64,000 nucleotides of DNA from Microbulbifer taiwanensis (lineage in GTDB: Bacteria; Pseudomonadota; Gammaproteobacteria; Pseudomonadales; Cellvibrionaceae). Shown one piece after another: positions 9,069 to 18,979 of the stretch (positions are counted from its first letter, which is position 1; each line of letters begins with the position of its first letter). The stretch covers positions 17,854 through 81,853 of the forward strand of contig NZ_JACZFR010000036.1 of NCBI RefSeq assembly GCF_014904815.1, in the 5' to 3' direction. Made by a program: the position numbers and the translations under genes. A model generated the notes under the pieces. It saw only the letters and a list, made by a program, of their open reading frames with translations, did no database searches and was not told the origin of the DNA.

Positions 9069-9689
9069 CTACAGCTGGATCAGGGACTGGGCCTCGCGGA
9101 TCAGCTGCTTGCGGTCGCGCAGCTCCAGCTTGCGCAGAATGGCTGTCACATGGCTTTTGACCGTGGGCTCGGTGATCTCCAGCTCGTAGGCAATCTGCTT
9201 GTTCAACAGTCCCTGCGCGATCATCTGGAAGATACGCAGTTGCTGCGGTGTCAGTCGCCCCAGCCGCTCAGCCAGTGCAATTTCTTCGCTGCTCTCCAGC
9301 GCCTCGGCACTGAACCACTGCTCTCCCGCAAGAACCTTTTCGATGCACTGCACTATTTCGCCGGTCTCGGCGGTCTTGGACAAGAAGCCGCTGGCGCCGA
9401 AGCCGGCCGCCTGCTGCACCACGGCATTTTTATCGCTACCGGACACCACCACCACGGGTACTGCCGGATGATCGTTGCGTATCTGGGCCAGGCCATTCAG
9501 GCCTTGGCTGCCGGGCATATTCAGGTCCAGCAGCAGCAGGTCAATGGTCGTGCCATGCAGTTGCTGAAGGGTGGAATCCAGGTCTTCGCTCTGCAGCAAT
9601 TCGCAGTCCGGGAAGTGTCGTGACAGTGTGGTGGCCAGGGCGTCGCGATAGAGGGGGTGATCGTCGGCAATCAGCAGTCGGTAATTCAC
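9069..9689 (-). CDS. Response regulator, NarL/LuxR family (CrbR/ErdR-like)
   Basis: DNA-binding response regulator of 206 aa. The receiver domain (about 1-120) has the acidic pair D9-D10 and the phosphoacceptor Asp55 in LLLLDLNMPG; the C-terminal LuxR-type helix-turn-helix (about 141-203) includes LTPQQLRIFQMIAQGLLNKQ and TVKSHVTAIL. The size and the ADDHPLYRDAL opening match the CrbR/ErdR/AgmR group, which pairs with SLC5-type kinases and controls acetate and alcohol metabolism genes. The hybrid kinase at 3268-6636 is the obvious partner, with phosphate passing His to Asp and on to this protein, perhaps through an Hpt not seen here. It follows the 3-hydroxybutyrate dehydrogenase gene by 41 bases in the same direction, so the two probably form one operon. 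Confidence 0.92.
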   Translation of the reverse strand: MNYRLLIADDHPLYRDALATTLSRHFPDCELLQSEDLDSTLQQLHGTTIDLLLLDLNMPGSQGLNGLAQIRNDHPAVPVVVVSGSDKNAVVQQAAGFGASGFLSKTAETGEIVQCIEKVLAGEQWFSAEALESSEEIALAERLGRLTPQQLRIFQMIAQGLLNKQIAYELEITEPTVKSHVTAILRKLELRDRKQLIREAQSLIQL

Positions 9690-9730
9690 ATAACACCCTT
9701 GTTTTAAAAGTTATCCAGGGTGCAGAGATC

Positions 9731-10519
9731 TTACTGTGCGCTCCAACCCCCGTCCACCGGCAGGGAGGCGCCGGTAATGGTACTGGCGAAGTCGCCGCAC
9801 AGGTAGAGCACCAGTTCGCCGATGGCTTCCGGTTTGGTCGCGCGGGCCAGGGGTTGCTTGGCGCCGATCAACTGCACGCGCGCCGCCTCGGTGTCTATTT
9901 CCTGCGTCCTGGCAATGGAGTCTATCTGTGGCTGAATCAGCGGTGTCTCCACCCAGCCGGGGCAGACGGCGTTGGCGGTGATACCGCGGTCGGCGTTCTC
10001 CAGCGCCAGCACCTTGGTGAGACCGATCAGGCCGTGTTTGGCGGCGCAGTAGGCGGCCTTCCTTTCCGACGCCACCAGGCCGTGTACGGAGGAGATATTG
10101 ACGATGCGCCCCCAGCTGGTGGCGCGCATGTCGGGCAGCAGGTCGCGGGCGAGGAAAAATGCAGCACTCAGGTTGATCGCCAGAATTTTCTGCCACTGCT
10201 CCGTTGGGAATTCGCTGGTTTCGGCTGTGAATTGCACACCGGCGTTGTTGACCAGGATAGCCGGGTTGCCGAGTGCCTCGCGGGTGTCTGCGATCAGCTG
10301 GGCGCAGCCGGCTTCGGAGGATATATCGGCGCTGCTGAAGCCGCAGGATACTTCGTATTCTTTGCGAAGGCGACGCTGGAGATCCTCGCCCTGCGCCGGG
10401 CTGGCCAGGCCGTGCAGCATAACCGCATGGCCCGCACGTGCCATGGTTTCCGCTATCGCGAAACCAATGCCGCTGGTGGACCCGGTGATCAATACTGGCT
10501 GTTTCTGTTCCCGCTGCAC
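9731..10519 (-). CDS. bdhA: 3-hydroxybutyrate dehydrogenase (SDR family)
   Basis: Short-chain dehydrogenase of 262 aa. It has the cofactor motif ITGSTSGIG (Gly13-x3-Gly17-x-Gly19), NNAG (91-94), a catalytic Ser in NISSVHG (143-144), and Tyr157 and Lys161 in YCAAKHG. The segments HGLVAS, KHGLIGLTKVLALE and ITANAVCPGWVETPL are typical of bacterial D-3-hydroxybutyrate dehydrogenases, which convert (R)-3-hydroxybutyrate and NAD to acetoacetate in polyhydroxybutyrate turnover or ketone-body use. It is the first gene of a leftward pair with the CrbR-like regulator; the motif GACCAAGGTATGA lies about 110 bases upstream. Function assignment is by family resemblance; a related hydroxyacyl substrate cannot be excluded. 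Confidence 0.88.
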   Translation of the reverse strand: MQREQKQPVLITGSTSGIGFAIAETMARAGHAVMLHGLASPAQGEDLQRRLRKEYEVSCGFSSADISSEAGCAQLIADTREALGNPAILVNNAGVQFTAETSEFPTEQWQKILAINLSAAFFLARDLLPDMRATSWGRIVNISSVHGLVASERKAAYCAAKHGLIGLTKVLALENADRGITANAVCPGWVETPLIQPQIDSIARTQEIDTEAARVQLIGAKQPLARATKPEAIGELVLYLCGDFASTITGASLPVDGGWSAQ

Positions 10520-10630
10520 TGAAAACTCCCGCGGCCGCTGCCAAAGAATAAAAGCTCGATCTGCGCATTGCTGGCAGAGCTTACTTCACCTGGCAAAAAT
10601 GCTAACAGCGGCGGGATTGTGCGTCTGTAT

Positions 10631-10643
10631 GACCAAGGTATGA
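10631..10643. promoter_or_regulatory. Shared 13-base motif GACCAAGGTATGA, copy 2
   Basis: Exact second copy of the 13-mer at 3152-3164, here about 110 bases upstream of the 3-hydroxybutyrate dehydrogenase start. It is a candidate operator for the adjacent response regulator. Confidence 0.45.
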
Positions 10644-10664
10644 GACGGCCCGATGAGTCCCGTA

Positions 10665-11363
10665 TCAACGGTGCCTGCCCCTGCCGCCCGAGCGGTGCCC
10701 CGGGGCGGGTGAGGACTGGTGGCGGTGGCCGGGGCGTGTGTGATACTTGCCGATCGATCGGCGCCTGCCGTGAGTACTGTGGCCGCGGTGCCTGTGATGC
10801 CCGCTGCGGATATTCTTTCTACCCTCTATGCGCCGCCCGCCTATTGTTCTGTGCCCCGGTCGCAGGCGGCGATCACCGCTGATGCCGGGAGTGGGACCAA
10901 TCCGGTCGGCGCCGCGAAGCCTGCGATCGCTACCTGTGGCATGGCGGCGATGTTTGAAGTGCCGGCGGTGTATGCGGTAAGCCCTGCCTCCGCGGTAGTA
11001 GCTGTCACCGCGATAGCCGTATCTTTTTTTGTAGTAGGGGCGGTAGCGATAATACTGATAGGGTCGGTAGTAGTAGGACTGCGTGGAATATATCTCGCGC
11101 GGATAATAGTCGGGTCGCACCCGATAGTAATCGCTGGATGCGTAGGGCAGGTAGATAACGGTACCGGATGGGGCGACATAGGAACCGGAATAGGAGCTGC
11201 GTGTCTCGGCGCGCGTCGAGTAATGGGTCCTACTGGACGGGTAGGTATAGGGCCGCGAAAAGACAGGAGCGGCGGAGTAGTAACCGCCCGACGTGCAGGC
11301 GCCGAGGGTTACTGCCACACATAGAGTAGCCGCCGTTAATGCTCGCTTGAGGATGCAATTCAT
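10665..11363 (-). CDS. Tyr-rich lipoprotein 1 with basic His/Arg/Gly tail
   Basis: A 232-aa predicted lipoprotein. The signal MNCILKRALTAATLCVAVTLGACTS has the lipobox L-G-A-C. The mature chain is low in complexity: a Tyr/Ser/Pro/Arg-rich first half with runs such as SYYYRPYQYYRYRPYY, then a strongly basic tail rich in Arg, His and Gly. There is no Asp/Glu-rich or catalytic motif and it is probably disordered. It is the last of three leftward genes with the same build (also 11471-11872 and 11965-12252), so they are likely paralogues and perhaps co-transcribed. Similar Tyr/Gly/Arg-rich sequences in other proteins bind polyanions, form adhesive layers or take part in cross-linking; which applies here is unknown. 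The basic tail has weak coding character, so the exact C-terminus is less sure than the start. Confidence 0.7.
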   Translation of the reverse strand: MNCILKRALTAATLCVAVTLGACTSGGYYSAAPVFSRPYTYPSSRTHYSTRAETRSSYSGSYVAPSGTVIYLPYASSDYYRVRPDYYPREIYSTQSYYYRPYQYYRYRPYYKKRYGYRGDSYYRGGRAYRIHRRHFKHRRHATGSDRRLRGADRIGPTPGISGDRRLRPGHRTIGGRRIEGRKNIRSGHHRHRGHSTHGRRRSIGKYHTRPGHRHQSSPAPGHRSGGRGRHR

Positions 11364-11470
11364 CGCGCCGACTCCGGGATTCTCAAAAACACCTGCCCCC
11401 GACTGCGGTCAGCGTTGGGTTCCTGCTGACGGCAGCGGGGGCAGTGTCGTACGGGTGGGCTCATGGCCCG

Positions 11471-11872
11471 CTAGCGGCGGGCGCCGCCGGCGGGTCTGGG
11501 GCTGCCCCCCCTGTGGGGCCGGCCCCCCGCCCTCCTGCGGCCGGTGGTGGTCGGGCGGCCGTGGTATCCGCGTCCGCGATAGTAGCCGCGCCCGCGATAG
11601 TAACGGTGGCCGTCGTAGCCGCGTCCGCGATAGCGGTAGTAGCCACGGCCGTAATACCTATAGCGCGGGTGATAGCGGTAACCGTAGCGGTAATAGCGCG
11701 GTGAGGAGTAGTAGAAGGAAACACCGCTGGATGGATAGACGTAGGGGTAACCGCCGTAGTAGCCACCGGAATAGTAGCTGCCTCCGTAGTAGCCATCGGT
11801 CGCGCAGGCACCCAGGGTCAGGGCGGTGCAGACCGTGGCGGCGATAAGGCCGGTTCTGATCAGTCTCTTCAT
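11471..11872 (-). CDS. Tyr/Gly-rich lipoprotein 2
   Basis: A 133-aa predicted lipoprotein starting MKRLIRTGLIAATVCTALTLGACAT, lipobox L-G-A-C. The mature part is dominated by Tyr, Gly and Arg: short units of the type GGYYGGYPYVYP, YYRYGYRYHPRYRYY and repeated GRGYYRGRGY, ending in an Arg/Gly/Pro tail. The signal peptide closely resembles that of the neighbouring lipoprotein 1 (AATLCVAVTLGAC against AATVCTALTLGAC), which supports duplication. RGRGY units are reminiscent of RGG/YGG nucleic-acid or self-assembly motifs in other proteins, but nothing in sequence proves such a role. It sits between lipoproteins 1 and 3 with gaps of about 100 bases. Confidence 0.75.
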   Translation of the reverse strand: MKRLIRTGLIAATVCTALTLGACATDGYYGGSYYSGGYYGGYPYVYPSSGVSFYYSSPRYYRYGYRYHPRYRYYGRGYYRYRGRGYDGHRYYRGRGYYRGRGYHGRPTTTGRRRAGGRPHRGGSPRPAGGARR

Positions 11873-11964
11873 AATGCAGTCTCCGATTTAGGGAAGCTCC
11901 GTTGGTTGAGGCACTTCCTGCGGCACTTGCATGTCGCTCGCCTGGGGTTGGGATTCGTCCCCGG

Positions 11965-12252
11965 TCAGTAAGGCCTGGGTCGCGGCCTCACTGGCGGTGA
12001 GTAGTAATAGGGTGGTCTGGGGCGGTAGTAGCCGCCGCTCCAGTAGTAGTCGGGGTGGCGCGCATTGTGGCAGAGGCCGTTCGGGTGACAGTGGTAGTAG
12101 GGCCCGCCGACCCGGTAGTAGGCCCTGCCGGTCACCGTGGTGCTGCGGGCGGTGTAGCCGCTGCCGGAGCAGGCCGACAGTGTCAGGGTGGCCGCAGCCA
12201 CCAGCGCACAGCAGGCGCTGGACAGCAGCAGCCTCTCGGGCAGCCGTTTCAT
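11965..12252 (-). CDS. Tyr/Pro-rich lipoprotein 3
   Basis: A 95-aa predicted lipoprotein, MKRLPERLLLSSACCALVAAATLTLSACSG, lipobox L-S-A-C. The mature 67 residues contain YYRVGGPYYHCHPNGLCHN, two Cys and two His in a CHPNGLCHN cluster, then YYWSGGYYRPRPPYYYSPP and a Pro-Arg tail. The short YHCHPNGLCH segment resembles small exported proteins of unknown function in proteobacteria and could bind metal or form a disulfide. It is probably the first gene of the three-gene leftward lipoprotein set; an ATG-proximal GGAGG-type site (GAGGTCTC on the coding strand) supports the start. Confidence 0.75.
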   Translation of the reverse strand: MKRLPERLLLSSACCALVAAATLTLSACSGSGYTARSTTVTGRAYYRVGGPYYHCHPNGLCHNARHPDYYWSGGYYRPRPPYYYSPPVRPRPRPY

Positions 12253-12411
12253 TGAGACCTCCGCGCCGATTGGCGGGTAAAACGTCTAATAATCAGCCTA
12301 GCAGGGTTGGCGCAAATTTCCTCAATGGAGGAATTATTAATTGGCGGGTGTCTGCGTGAAGGGAGTGAGCAGTGGCGCCGGGCGGGCCGGCGCCACTGGA
12401 ATGCGGGGTAT

Positions 12412-14502
12412 CTACTCGGCGGTTTCCATATTGGTGGCGATGATCTTCGCTTTGTCCAGCGCCTGGGGCAGGCCCGGCACAAAGTCAGCGCCGTATACGA
12501 CTTGAATACTGGACCCGGACAGGTCCTCGCCGATGGGCTGGTAGCTCCCGCCGATGCAGTCTGCCAGGAAGGCCTCGGAGGCGGCGAAGAACGACAGCTT
12601 GTTTTCCGGCTTCTGGAAACCGTGGCCCTCGTCCGGGTAGAGGATATAGGTCACCGGTATGTCCTTCTCCTTCATCGCCGCGACTATCTGGTCCGACTCG
12701 GCCTGCTTCACCCGCGGGTCGTTGGCGCCCTGGCCGATCAACAGCGGCCGCACTATCTTGTCGGTGCGGTTGAGGGGGGAGCGCTCCTGCAACAGCTTCC
12801 GGCCCTCGGCGGTCTCCGGATTACCCACCGCTGCGTGCAGGGTATTCCTGTAGCCCTCCCAGTAGGGTGGAATGGAATCCAGCAGGGTGTTCAGGTTGGA
12901 GGGACCGACGATATCCACACCGCAGGCGAATTTCTCCGGCGTGAAGGTGAGCCCCACCAGGGTCGCATAGCCGCCGTAGCTGCCGCCCATGATCGCGACT
13001 TTGTCGGGCCTCGTAATGCCCTTTTCGATGGCCCAGTCGACGGCGTCGATCAGGTCGTCGTGCATGGCGCCGGCCCACTCGCCGTTGCCGGCGTTCACGA
13101 AGACCTTGCCGAAGCCGATGGACGCGCGGAAGTTTACCTGCAGCACCGCGTAACCGCGGTTGGCGAGCCACTGCACTGCGCCTGAGTAGCCGAAAGTGTC
13201 CCTGGCCCAGGGGCCGCCGTGGACCAGCAGTACCATGGGCACCGGCGCGGATACGGATCCGTTTTTATCCGCGTCCGCCGGAAGGGTCAGGTAGGAAATC
13301 AGGTCCTTGCCATCCCGGGCGCGGATCGTCTGGGAATACATTGTTGCCAGTGGCAGGCCATCCAGTTTCGGGTTGGTGACGAAGAGCTGGTCCAGTTTGT
13401 TGTTTCCGCTGTGGAAAACCTGGTAGACCGGAGAGGCGTTGCCGCGATCCGTGTACAGTACCCACCTGGAGGCGTCCAGTGTGGATGCCAGTATGTCGAA
13501 ATTCCCCTCCACACTGGCGTTGAGTGCGGAGAAATTATCCGCGTAATCCTCCTCCAGTGCCGTCCACTTGTTGGTGTGGATATTCACCGCGTAGGCGATG
13601 GGCTCGTGGTTGCGGGGGTGGAAAAACACCTTGGAAATATCGGCCAGTTCGGACGCCGCCAGTATTTCTGTATCGCCGGACTCCAGATCCAGGTGGACCA
13701 GCGCCGCCTTGTCCCGCTCGCGGCTGTCGAGCATAAAGATGCCGTTGTTGGCGGCATCGAAACCGAGGATCTGGGTGGTGAAGGTGTCCGCGACGGGAAT
13801 CTCGAACAGCTGCAGCCACTCCTCGTCGCGCCACTCGAACACATTGAAGCCGCCGCTCGGCGTCGACTCGGTGGCGAGGCGCAGCTGCAGGTCGTTGTCG
13901 AAGAAGAAGGTGGCGAAGCCGTCGTTCTCGAGGAGCAGTTTCCGCTCGGCGGTTTTCAGGTTCACCCTGTACAGGTCGTGCCAGCGCGGATCGCGATCGT
14001 TCATACCGACGATGGCGATGCCCGGATGCGACTCGCTCTGGGCGATCATCTGCGCCTGTACGCCCTCGTAGGGAGACAGGTCGACAATTTTCCTGCTCTC
14101 CAGGTCGATGCTGTAAAGATGCCAGTTTTCATCGCCCTTTTTATCGCGGGTATAGAGCAGGTGTTTGCTGTCCAGGGCCCAGAAATGCCGCGGTATACCG
14201 CGGCCCGTGTCATGGGTGACCGGCTCGGCCGCGTCGATATCGCCCGCCGGCGCCACCCAGAGATTCATCACGCCGTCCAGCGGTGCGCGAAAACTCATCA
14301 TGCTGCCGTCCGGGCTGAGGCGCCCCTGGGATCGGTCCGGATTGCCGAACAGCAGCTCCCGCTCGATCAGCTTAACCTGAGGTTTTTCTCCGGCAGCGGC
14401 CTCTTCCTTGCTGATTTCCGTTGTCGAGTCGCCCCTGGGACTGCAGGCACTGATCAGTGCAAAGAGCGAGACTGCGCCTAAAAATCCGATTGATTTTCTC
14501 AT
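12412..14502 (-). CDS. Exported S9 family prolyl oligopeptidase (lipoprotein)
   Basis: Serine peptidase of 696 aa with an N-terminal lipoprotein signal, MRKSIGFLGAVSLFALISAC, lipobox I-S-A-C. I prefer the ATG at 14502, which has AGGA about seven bases upstream, over the one at 14517. The first ~400 residues have repeated beta-propeller strands (GRLSPDGSMMSFRAPLDG, HLLYTRDKKGDENWHLYSID); the C-terminal alpha/beta hydrolase domain has the nucleophile elbow GGSYGG (Ser508), an Asp in GANDPRV and the His in DEGHGF. Such enzymes (dipeptidyl peptidase IV and acylaminoacyl peptidase relatives) trim short peptides, here in the periplasm. It ends just upstream of the lipoprotein trio; no link to it is apparent. 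Histidine breakdown genes lie on its other side, beyond a terminator. Confidence 0.93.
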   Translation of the reverse strand: MRKSIGFLGAVSLFALISACSPRGDSTTEISKEEAAAGEKPQVKLIERELLFGNPDRSQGRLSPDGSMMSFRAPLDGVMNLWVAPAGDIDAAEPVTHDTGRGIPRHFWALDSKHLLYTRDKKGDENWHLYSIDLESRKIVDLSPYEGVQAQMIAQSESHPGIAIVGMNDRDPRWHDLYRVNLKTAERKLLLENDGFATFFFDNDLQLRLATESTPSGGFNVFEWRDEEWLQLFEIPVADTFTTQILGFDAANNGIFMLDSRERDKAALVHLDLESGDTEILAASELADISKVFFHPRNHEPIAYAVNIHTNKWTALEEDYADNFSALNASVEGNFDILASTLDASRWVLYTDRGNASPVYQVFHSGNNKLDQLFVTNPKLDGLPLATMYSQTIRARDGKDLISYLTLPADADKNGSVSAPVPMVLLVHGGPWARDTFGYSGAVQWLANRGYAVLQVNFRASIGFGKVFVNAGNGEWAGAMHDDLIDAVDWAIEKGITRPDKVAIMGGSYGGYATLVGLTFTPEKFACGVDIVGPSNLNTLLDSIPPYWEGYRNTLHAAVGNPETAEGRKLLQERSPLNRTDKIVRPLLIGQGANDPRVKQAESDQIVAAMKEKDIPVTYILYPDEGHGFQKPENKLSFFAASEAFLADCIGGSYQPIGEDLSGSSIQVVYGADFVPGLPQALDKAKIIATNMETAE

Positions 14503-14602
14503 GGCTGATTCCTGCATTTATTTTTCGGTGTACGTCCGCTACTCCGCGGGCAGGATTGCACAATGCCCGGTGCTTTGAAAGCGGGTGCAGGAAGCCAGGT
14601 CG

Positions 14603-14638
14603 CAAAAAGAAAAGGCGCCGGTTGAACGCGGCGCCTTT
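14603..14638 (-). terminator. Rho-independent terminator of the hutH transcript
   Basis: AAAGGCGCC and GGCGCCTTT form a 9-bp stem around a 10-base loop. Read leftward it is followed by a T-rich tract. It lies about 20 bases after the hutH stop and closes the leftward hutC-hutU-hutH set. Confidence 0.85.
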
Positions 14639-14655
14639 GGTGGAGGGGTTAGGTT

Positions 14656-16218
14656 TCAGTGGCAGCTGGGCAGCAGATTCGGCTCTACAAACTGAAGGTA
14701 GGCGGCACTGGCCAGCAGCTGCTTGGCCTCCTCGATATCCGGCGCGAAGTAGCGATCCTTATCGTAGAAAGACACCCGCTCGCGCAGCTTGCCCTTGGCC
14801 TGTTCCAGTTTTTCCGTGCTCTTCAGCGGCGCGCGGAAGTCCATGCCCTGGCAAGCGGCCAGCAGTTCCACCGCGAGAATACCGCAGGTGTTGTCGGCCA
14901 TATCGCGCAGGCGGCGGCCGGCGAAGGTGGCCATGGAAACATGGTCTTCCTGGTTGGCGGAGGTGGGCAGCGAGTCGACGCTGGCCGGGTGGGCGAAGGT
15001 CTTGTTCTCGCTGGCCAGCGCCGCGGAAGTCACCTGGGCGATCATAAAGCCGGAGTTGACCCCGCCGTTGTCCACCAGGAAGGGCGGCAGGCCGGACAGG
15101 TTGGAATCGATCAGCAGCGCCATGCGGCGCTCGGACAGGGCGCCGATTTCCGCCAGTGCCAGCGCCAGGTTGTCGGCCACCATGGCCACCGGCTCGGCGT
15201 GGAAGTTGCCGCCGGAAATGATGTCGGAGTTTTCCGGGTTTTCCTCGTCGGTAAATACCAGCGGATTGTCGGAGACACCGTTGGCCTCTGCCAGCAGCAC
15301 CTCTGCGGCGAAGCGAATCTGCTGCAGGCAGGCGCCCATCACCTGCGGCTGGCAGCGCAGGGAATAGGGGTCTTGTACCTTTTCACAGAACTGGTGCGAC
15401 TCACCGATTTCGCTGCTGTCGCCGAGCAGGTCGCGATACGCGGCGGCGACCTGGCGCTGCGCCTTCTGGCCGCGGGCCGCGTGAATGCGGTCGTCGAAGG
15501 GGCGGCGGGAGCCCTTGGCCGCTTCCAGGGTCAGGGCGCCGCTCACCAGGCCGCCGGCGAACAGGTCTTCGGCCGAGAACATGCCCAGCAGGGCAAAGGC
15601 GGTGGAAGCCTGGGTGCCGTTCAGCAGCGCCAGGCCCTCTTTCGGTGCCAGGGTCATGGGTTCCAGGCCGGCCTTTTTCAGGCCCTCTTTGGCGGACTTG
15701 CGCTTGCCGCCGATAAAGCATTCGCCCTCACCGAGCAGTACCACGCTCATATGCGCCAGCGGCGCCAGGTCGCCGGACGCGCCCACGGAACCCTTCTCCG
15801 GAATCGCCGGGAAAACTTCCGCGTTGACCAGCTTGATCAGCGCCTCGATCAGCTCGGCGCGCACACCGGAAAAACCGCGCGCGAGGGAGTTGATCTTCAG
15901 CACCATCAGCAGGCGCACCGTGGCCTCACTCATGAAATTGCCGGTACCGGCGGCGTGGCTGAGCACGATCGCGCGCTGCAGGGCTTCCAGGTCCTGTTTC
16001 TCGATGCGGGTGTTGGCCAGCAGACCGAAACCGGTGTTGATGCCGTAAACGGTGCGGCCCTCGTTCAGCACTTGGGCGACGGTCTTGGCGGAGGCCTCGA
16101 TGGCCGGGTAGGCACTTTTTGCCAGTGACAGCTGCACCGGCTCGCGCGCGACGCGGCGCAGTTGCGCCAGGCTCAGTTGACCGGGATCGATTTCCAATTT
16201 GTACATAAATTTATTCAC
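14656..16218 (-). CDS. hutH: Histidine ammonia-lyase
   Basis: First enzyme of histidine breakdown: L-histidine to urocanate and ammonia. The 520-aa protein has the Ala147-Ser148-Gly149 triad in [14 protein letters not shown] that cyclises to the MIO electrophile, and the catalytic tyrosine loop VYGINTGFG (Tyr58). [15 protein letters not shown] and SDNPLVF are also typical. The start is either [11 protein letters not shown] or the ATG four codons later. It is the last gene of the leftward hutC-hutU-hutH series and is separated from hutU by a 160-base stretch holding dispersed repeats. Expression should respond to urocanate through HutC. The length is normal for the family. Confidence 0.98.
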   Translation of the reverse strand: MNKFMYKLEIDPGQLSLAQLRRVAREPVQLSLAKSAYPAIEASAKTVAQVLNEGRTVYGINTGFGLLANTRIEKQDLEALQRAIVLSHAAGTGNFMSEATVRLLMVLKINSLARGFSGVRAELIEALIKLVNAEVFPAIPEKGSVGASGDLAPLAHMSVVLLGEGECFIGGKRKSAKEGLKKAGLEPMTLAPKEGLALLNGTQASTAFALLGMFSAEDLFAGGLVSGALTLEAAKGSRRPFDDRIHAARGQKAQRQVAAAYRDLLGDSSEIGESHQFCEKVQDPYSLRCQPQVMGACLQQIRFAAEVLLAEANGVSDNPLVFTDEENPENSDIISGGNFHAEPVAMVADNLALALAEIGALSERRMALLIDSNLSGLPPFLVDNGGVNSGFMIAQVTSAALASENKTFAHPASVDSLPTSANQEDHVSMATFAGRRLRDMADNTCGILAVELLAACQGMDFRAPLKSTEKLEQAKGKLRERVSFYDKDRYFAPDIEEAKQLLASAAYLQFVEPNLLPSCH

Positions 16219-16240
16219 CGAAAATAATTATCTATTTCGT

Positions 16241-16353
16241 CGTCATACCGGCGCAGAGCCTGTGCCGGACTTGATCCGGTACCGGTATCCAGTTCTTTGG
16301 CAGTGAGTGTTCGGCTGCTCCAGTTGCTGGATCCCGGATCGAGTCCGGGATGA
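16241..16353. repeat. Dispersed palindromic intergenic repeats, long variant
   Basis: CGTCATACCGGCGCAGAGCC, then TGTGCCGGACTTGATCCGGT and a facing copy ending CCGGGATGAC. This variant carries an inserted second stem (GACTTGATCCGG) that is also seen at 18092, 48614 and 55047. It lies between hutH and hutU. Confidence 0.8.
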
Positions 16354-16380
16354 CCCTGTAAGAAAGTTGTTCGTCTCGAA

Positions 16381-18057
<1,677 letters not shown>

Positions 18058-18091
18058 GATTACCTCGCAATATTTTTTCAAAAAAATCATT

Positions 18092-18197
18092 CGTCATTCC
18101 GGGCTTGACCCGGAATCCAGCACTCTCTGCGTTCGATTCGGGCACTGGATCCCGGTACCGGATCAAGTCCGGCACAGGCTCTGCGCCGGGATGACGA
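18092..18197. repeat. Dispersed palindromic intergenic repeats, long variant
   Basis: Facing copies of the CGTCATTCCGGGCTTGACCC type and the GGATCAAGTCCGGCACAGGC type lie between hutU and hutC. It is the same family as the cluster at 16241, in the mirror arrangement. Confidence 0.8.
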
Positions 18198-18207
18198 CAT
18201 TGGAGTT

Positions 18208-18930
18208 TTAAAATCTCAACTGTGCGCCGAGCCGGTAACGATTTCCCGGGTGCACCAGTCGCGCAAAACTCACGGTGCCGGCACTGCTCTTGGTGCGCCG
18301 CCAGATCTGCAGGCAGGCGCTGTTCGCCTCTATGGCCAGTGCCGCGGCGATTGCGGGTTTTGCTGCAATCGCCTCCACGGTGGTGTCCGCCTCGGTCAGC
18401 GGTGCCACCCGGGACAGGTAGGCGTTGGGCGTGGTCGCGCTGAAGTCCTGCTGCAGGTAGTCCGGTGCCAGACCCGGATTGGTAAAGCGCTCCTCCCACT
18501 GGATCGGCAGCTCGTTGTCGCAGTGCACTATGATCGAGTGAAAGATGCGCGCGCCCTCGGGTATACCCAGGGCGCGGGCCACGTCCGCGGCTGCCTCGCA
18601 CTCCTGCAACAATAGAATGCGATTGCTATAACTGTGGCCGCGGGCGGAGACCTCGTCGGCAATATTGCGCACTTCCAGCAGCGAGCCGGCCGGTACCGGC
18701 TCGGCGACAAAAGTGCCCAGGCCCTGGGAGCGCATCAGCACTCCCTCGTCGGTCAGCTCGGTCAGCGCGCGGCGCGCGGTCATGCGGCTGACGCCGAACT
18801 CCTGCGCCAGCTGGTTCTCCGACGGCACCTGGAAGTGCACGGGCCAGCTGCCGGTTTCTATCTGCCGGCGGATATGGCGCTTGATGGCCGCATAGCGGGG
18901 TTCGCCGGTGTTGGGAGTTGCAGTATTCAT
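18208..18930 (-). CDS. hutC: Histidine utilisation repressor, GntR/HutC family
   Basis: Transcription regulator of 240 aa starting at MNTATPNTGEPRYAAIK (ATG at 18930). The frame stays open another 340 bases upstream, but that stretch covers the operator and promoter region and is not protein-like. Residues 10-77 form the GntR winged helix (QVPSENQLAQEFGVSRMTARRALTELTDEG, then the GLGTFVAEP wing); residues ~90-235 are the UTRA effector domain, which in HutC binds urocanate. It should repress the hut genes until urocanate accumulates. It sits at the divergence point with hutI, next to a TTGTATATACAA operator, so autoregulation is likely. Confidence 0.96.
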   Translation of the reverse strand: MNTATPNTGEPRYAAIKRHIRRQIETGSWPVHFQVPSENQLAQEFGVSRMTARRALTELTDEGVLMRSQGLGTFVAEPVPAGSLLEVRNIADEVSARGHSYSNRILLLQECEAAADVARALGIPEGARIFHSIIVHCDNELPIQWEERFTNPGLAPDYLQQDFSATTPNAYLSRVAPLTEADTTVEAIAAKPAIAAALAIEANSACLQIWRRTKSSAGTVSFARLVHPGNRYRLGAQLRF

Positions 18931-18955
18931 GGACTTCGGTAAAGTGCTGTAACAG

Positions 18956-18979
18956 CTTGTATATGGTTGTATATACAAG
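18956..18979. promoter_or_regulatory. HutC-type operator
   Basis: The perfect palindrome TTGTATATACAA (18967-18978) is preceded at once by a half-matching copy CTTGTATATG (18956-18965). Known HutC sites centre on TGTATATACA-like palindromes. It lies 26-50 bases upstream of hutC and in the control region of divergent hutI. Confidence 0.85.

Noticed and set aside
14659..16128. Rightward open frame of about 490 codons opposite hutH
   Set aside because: Exact antisense of hutH, whose MIO motif and length are normal; no recognisable protein features.
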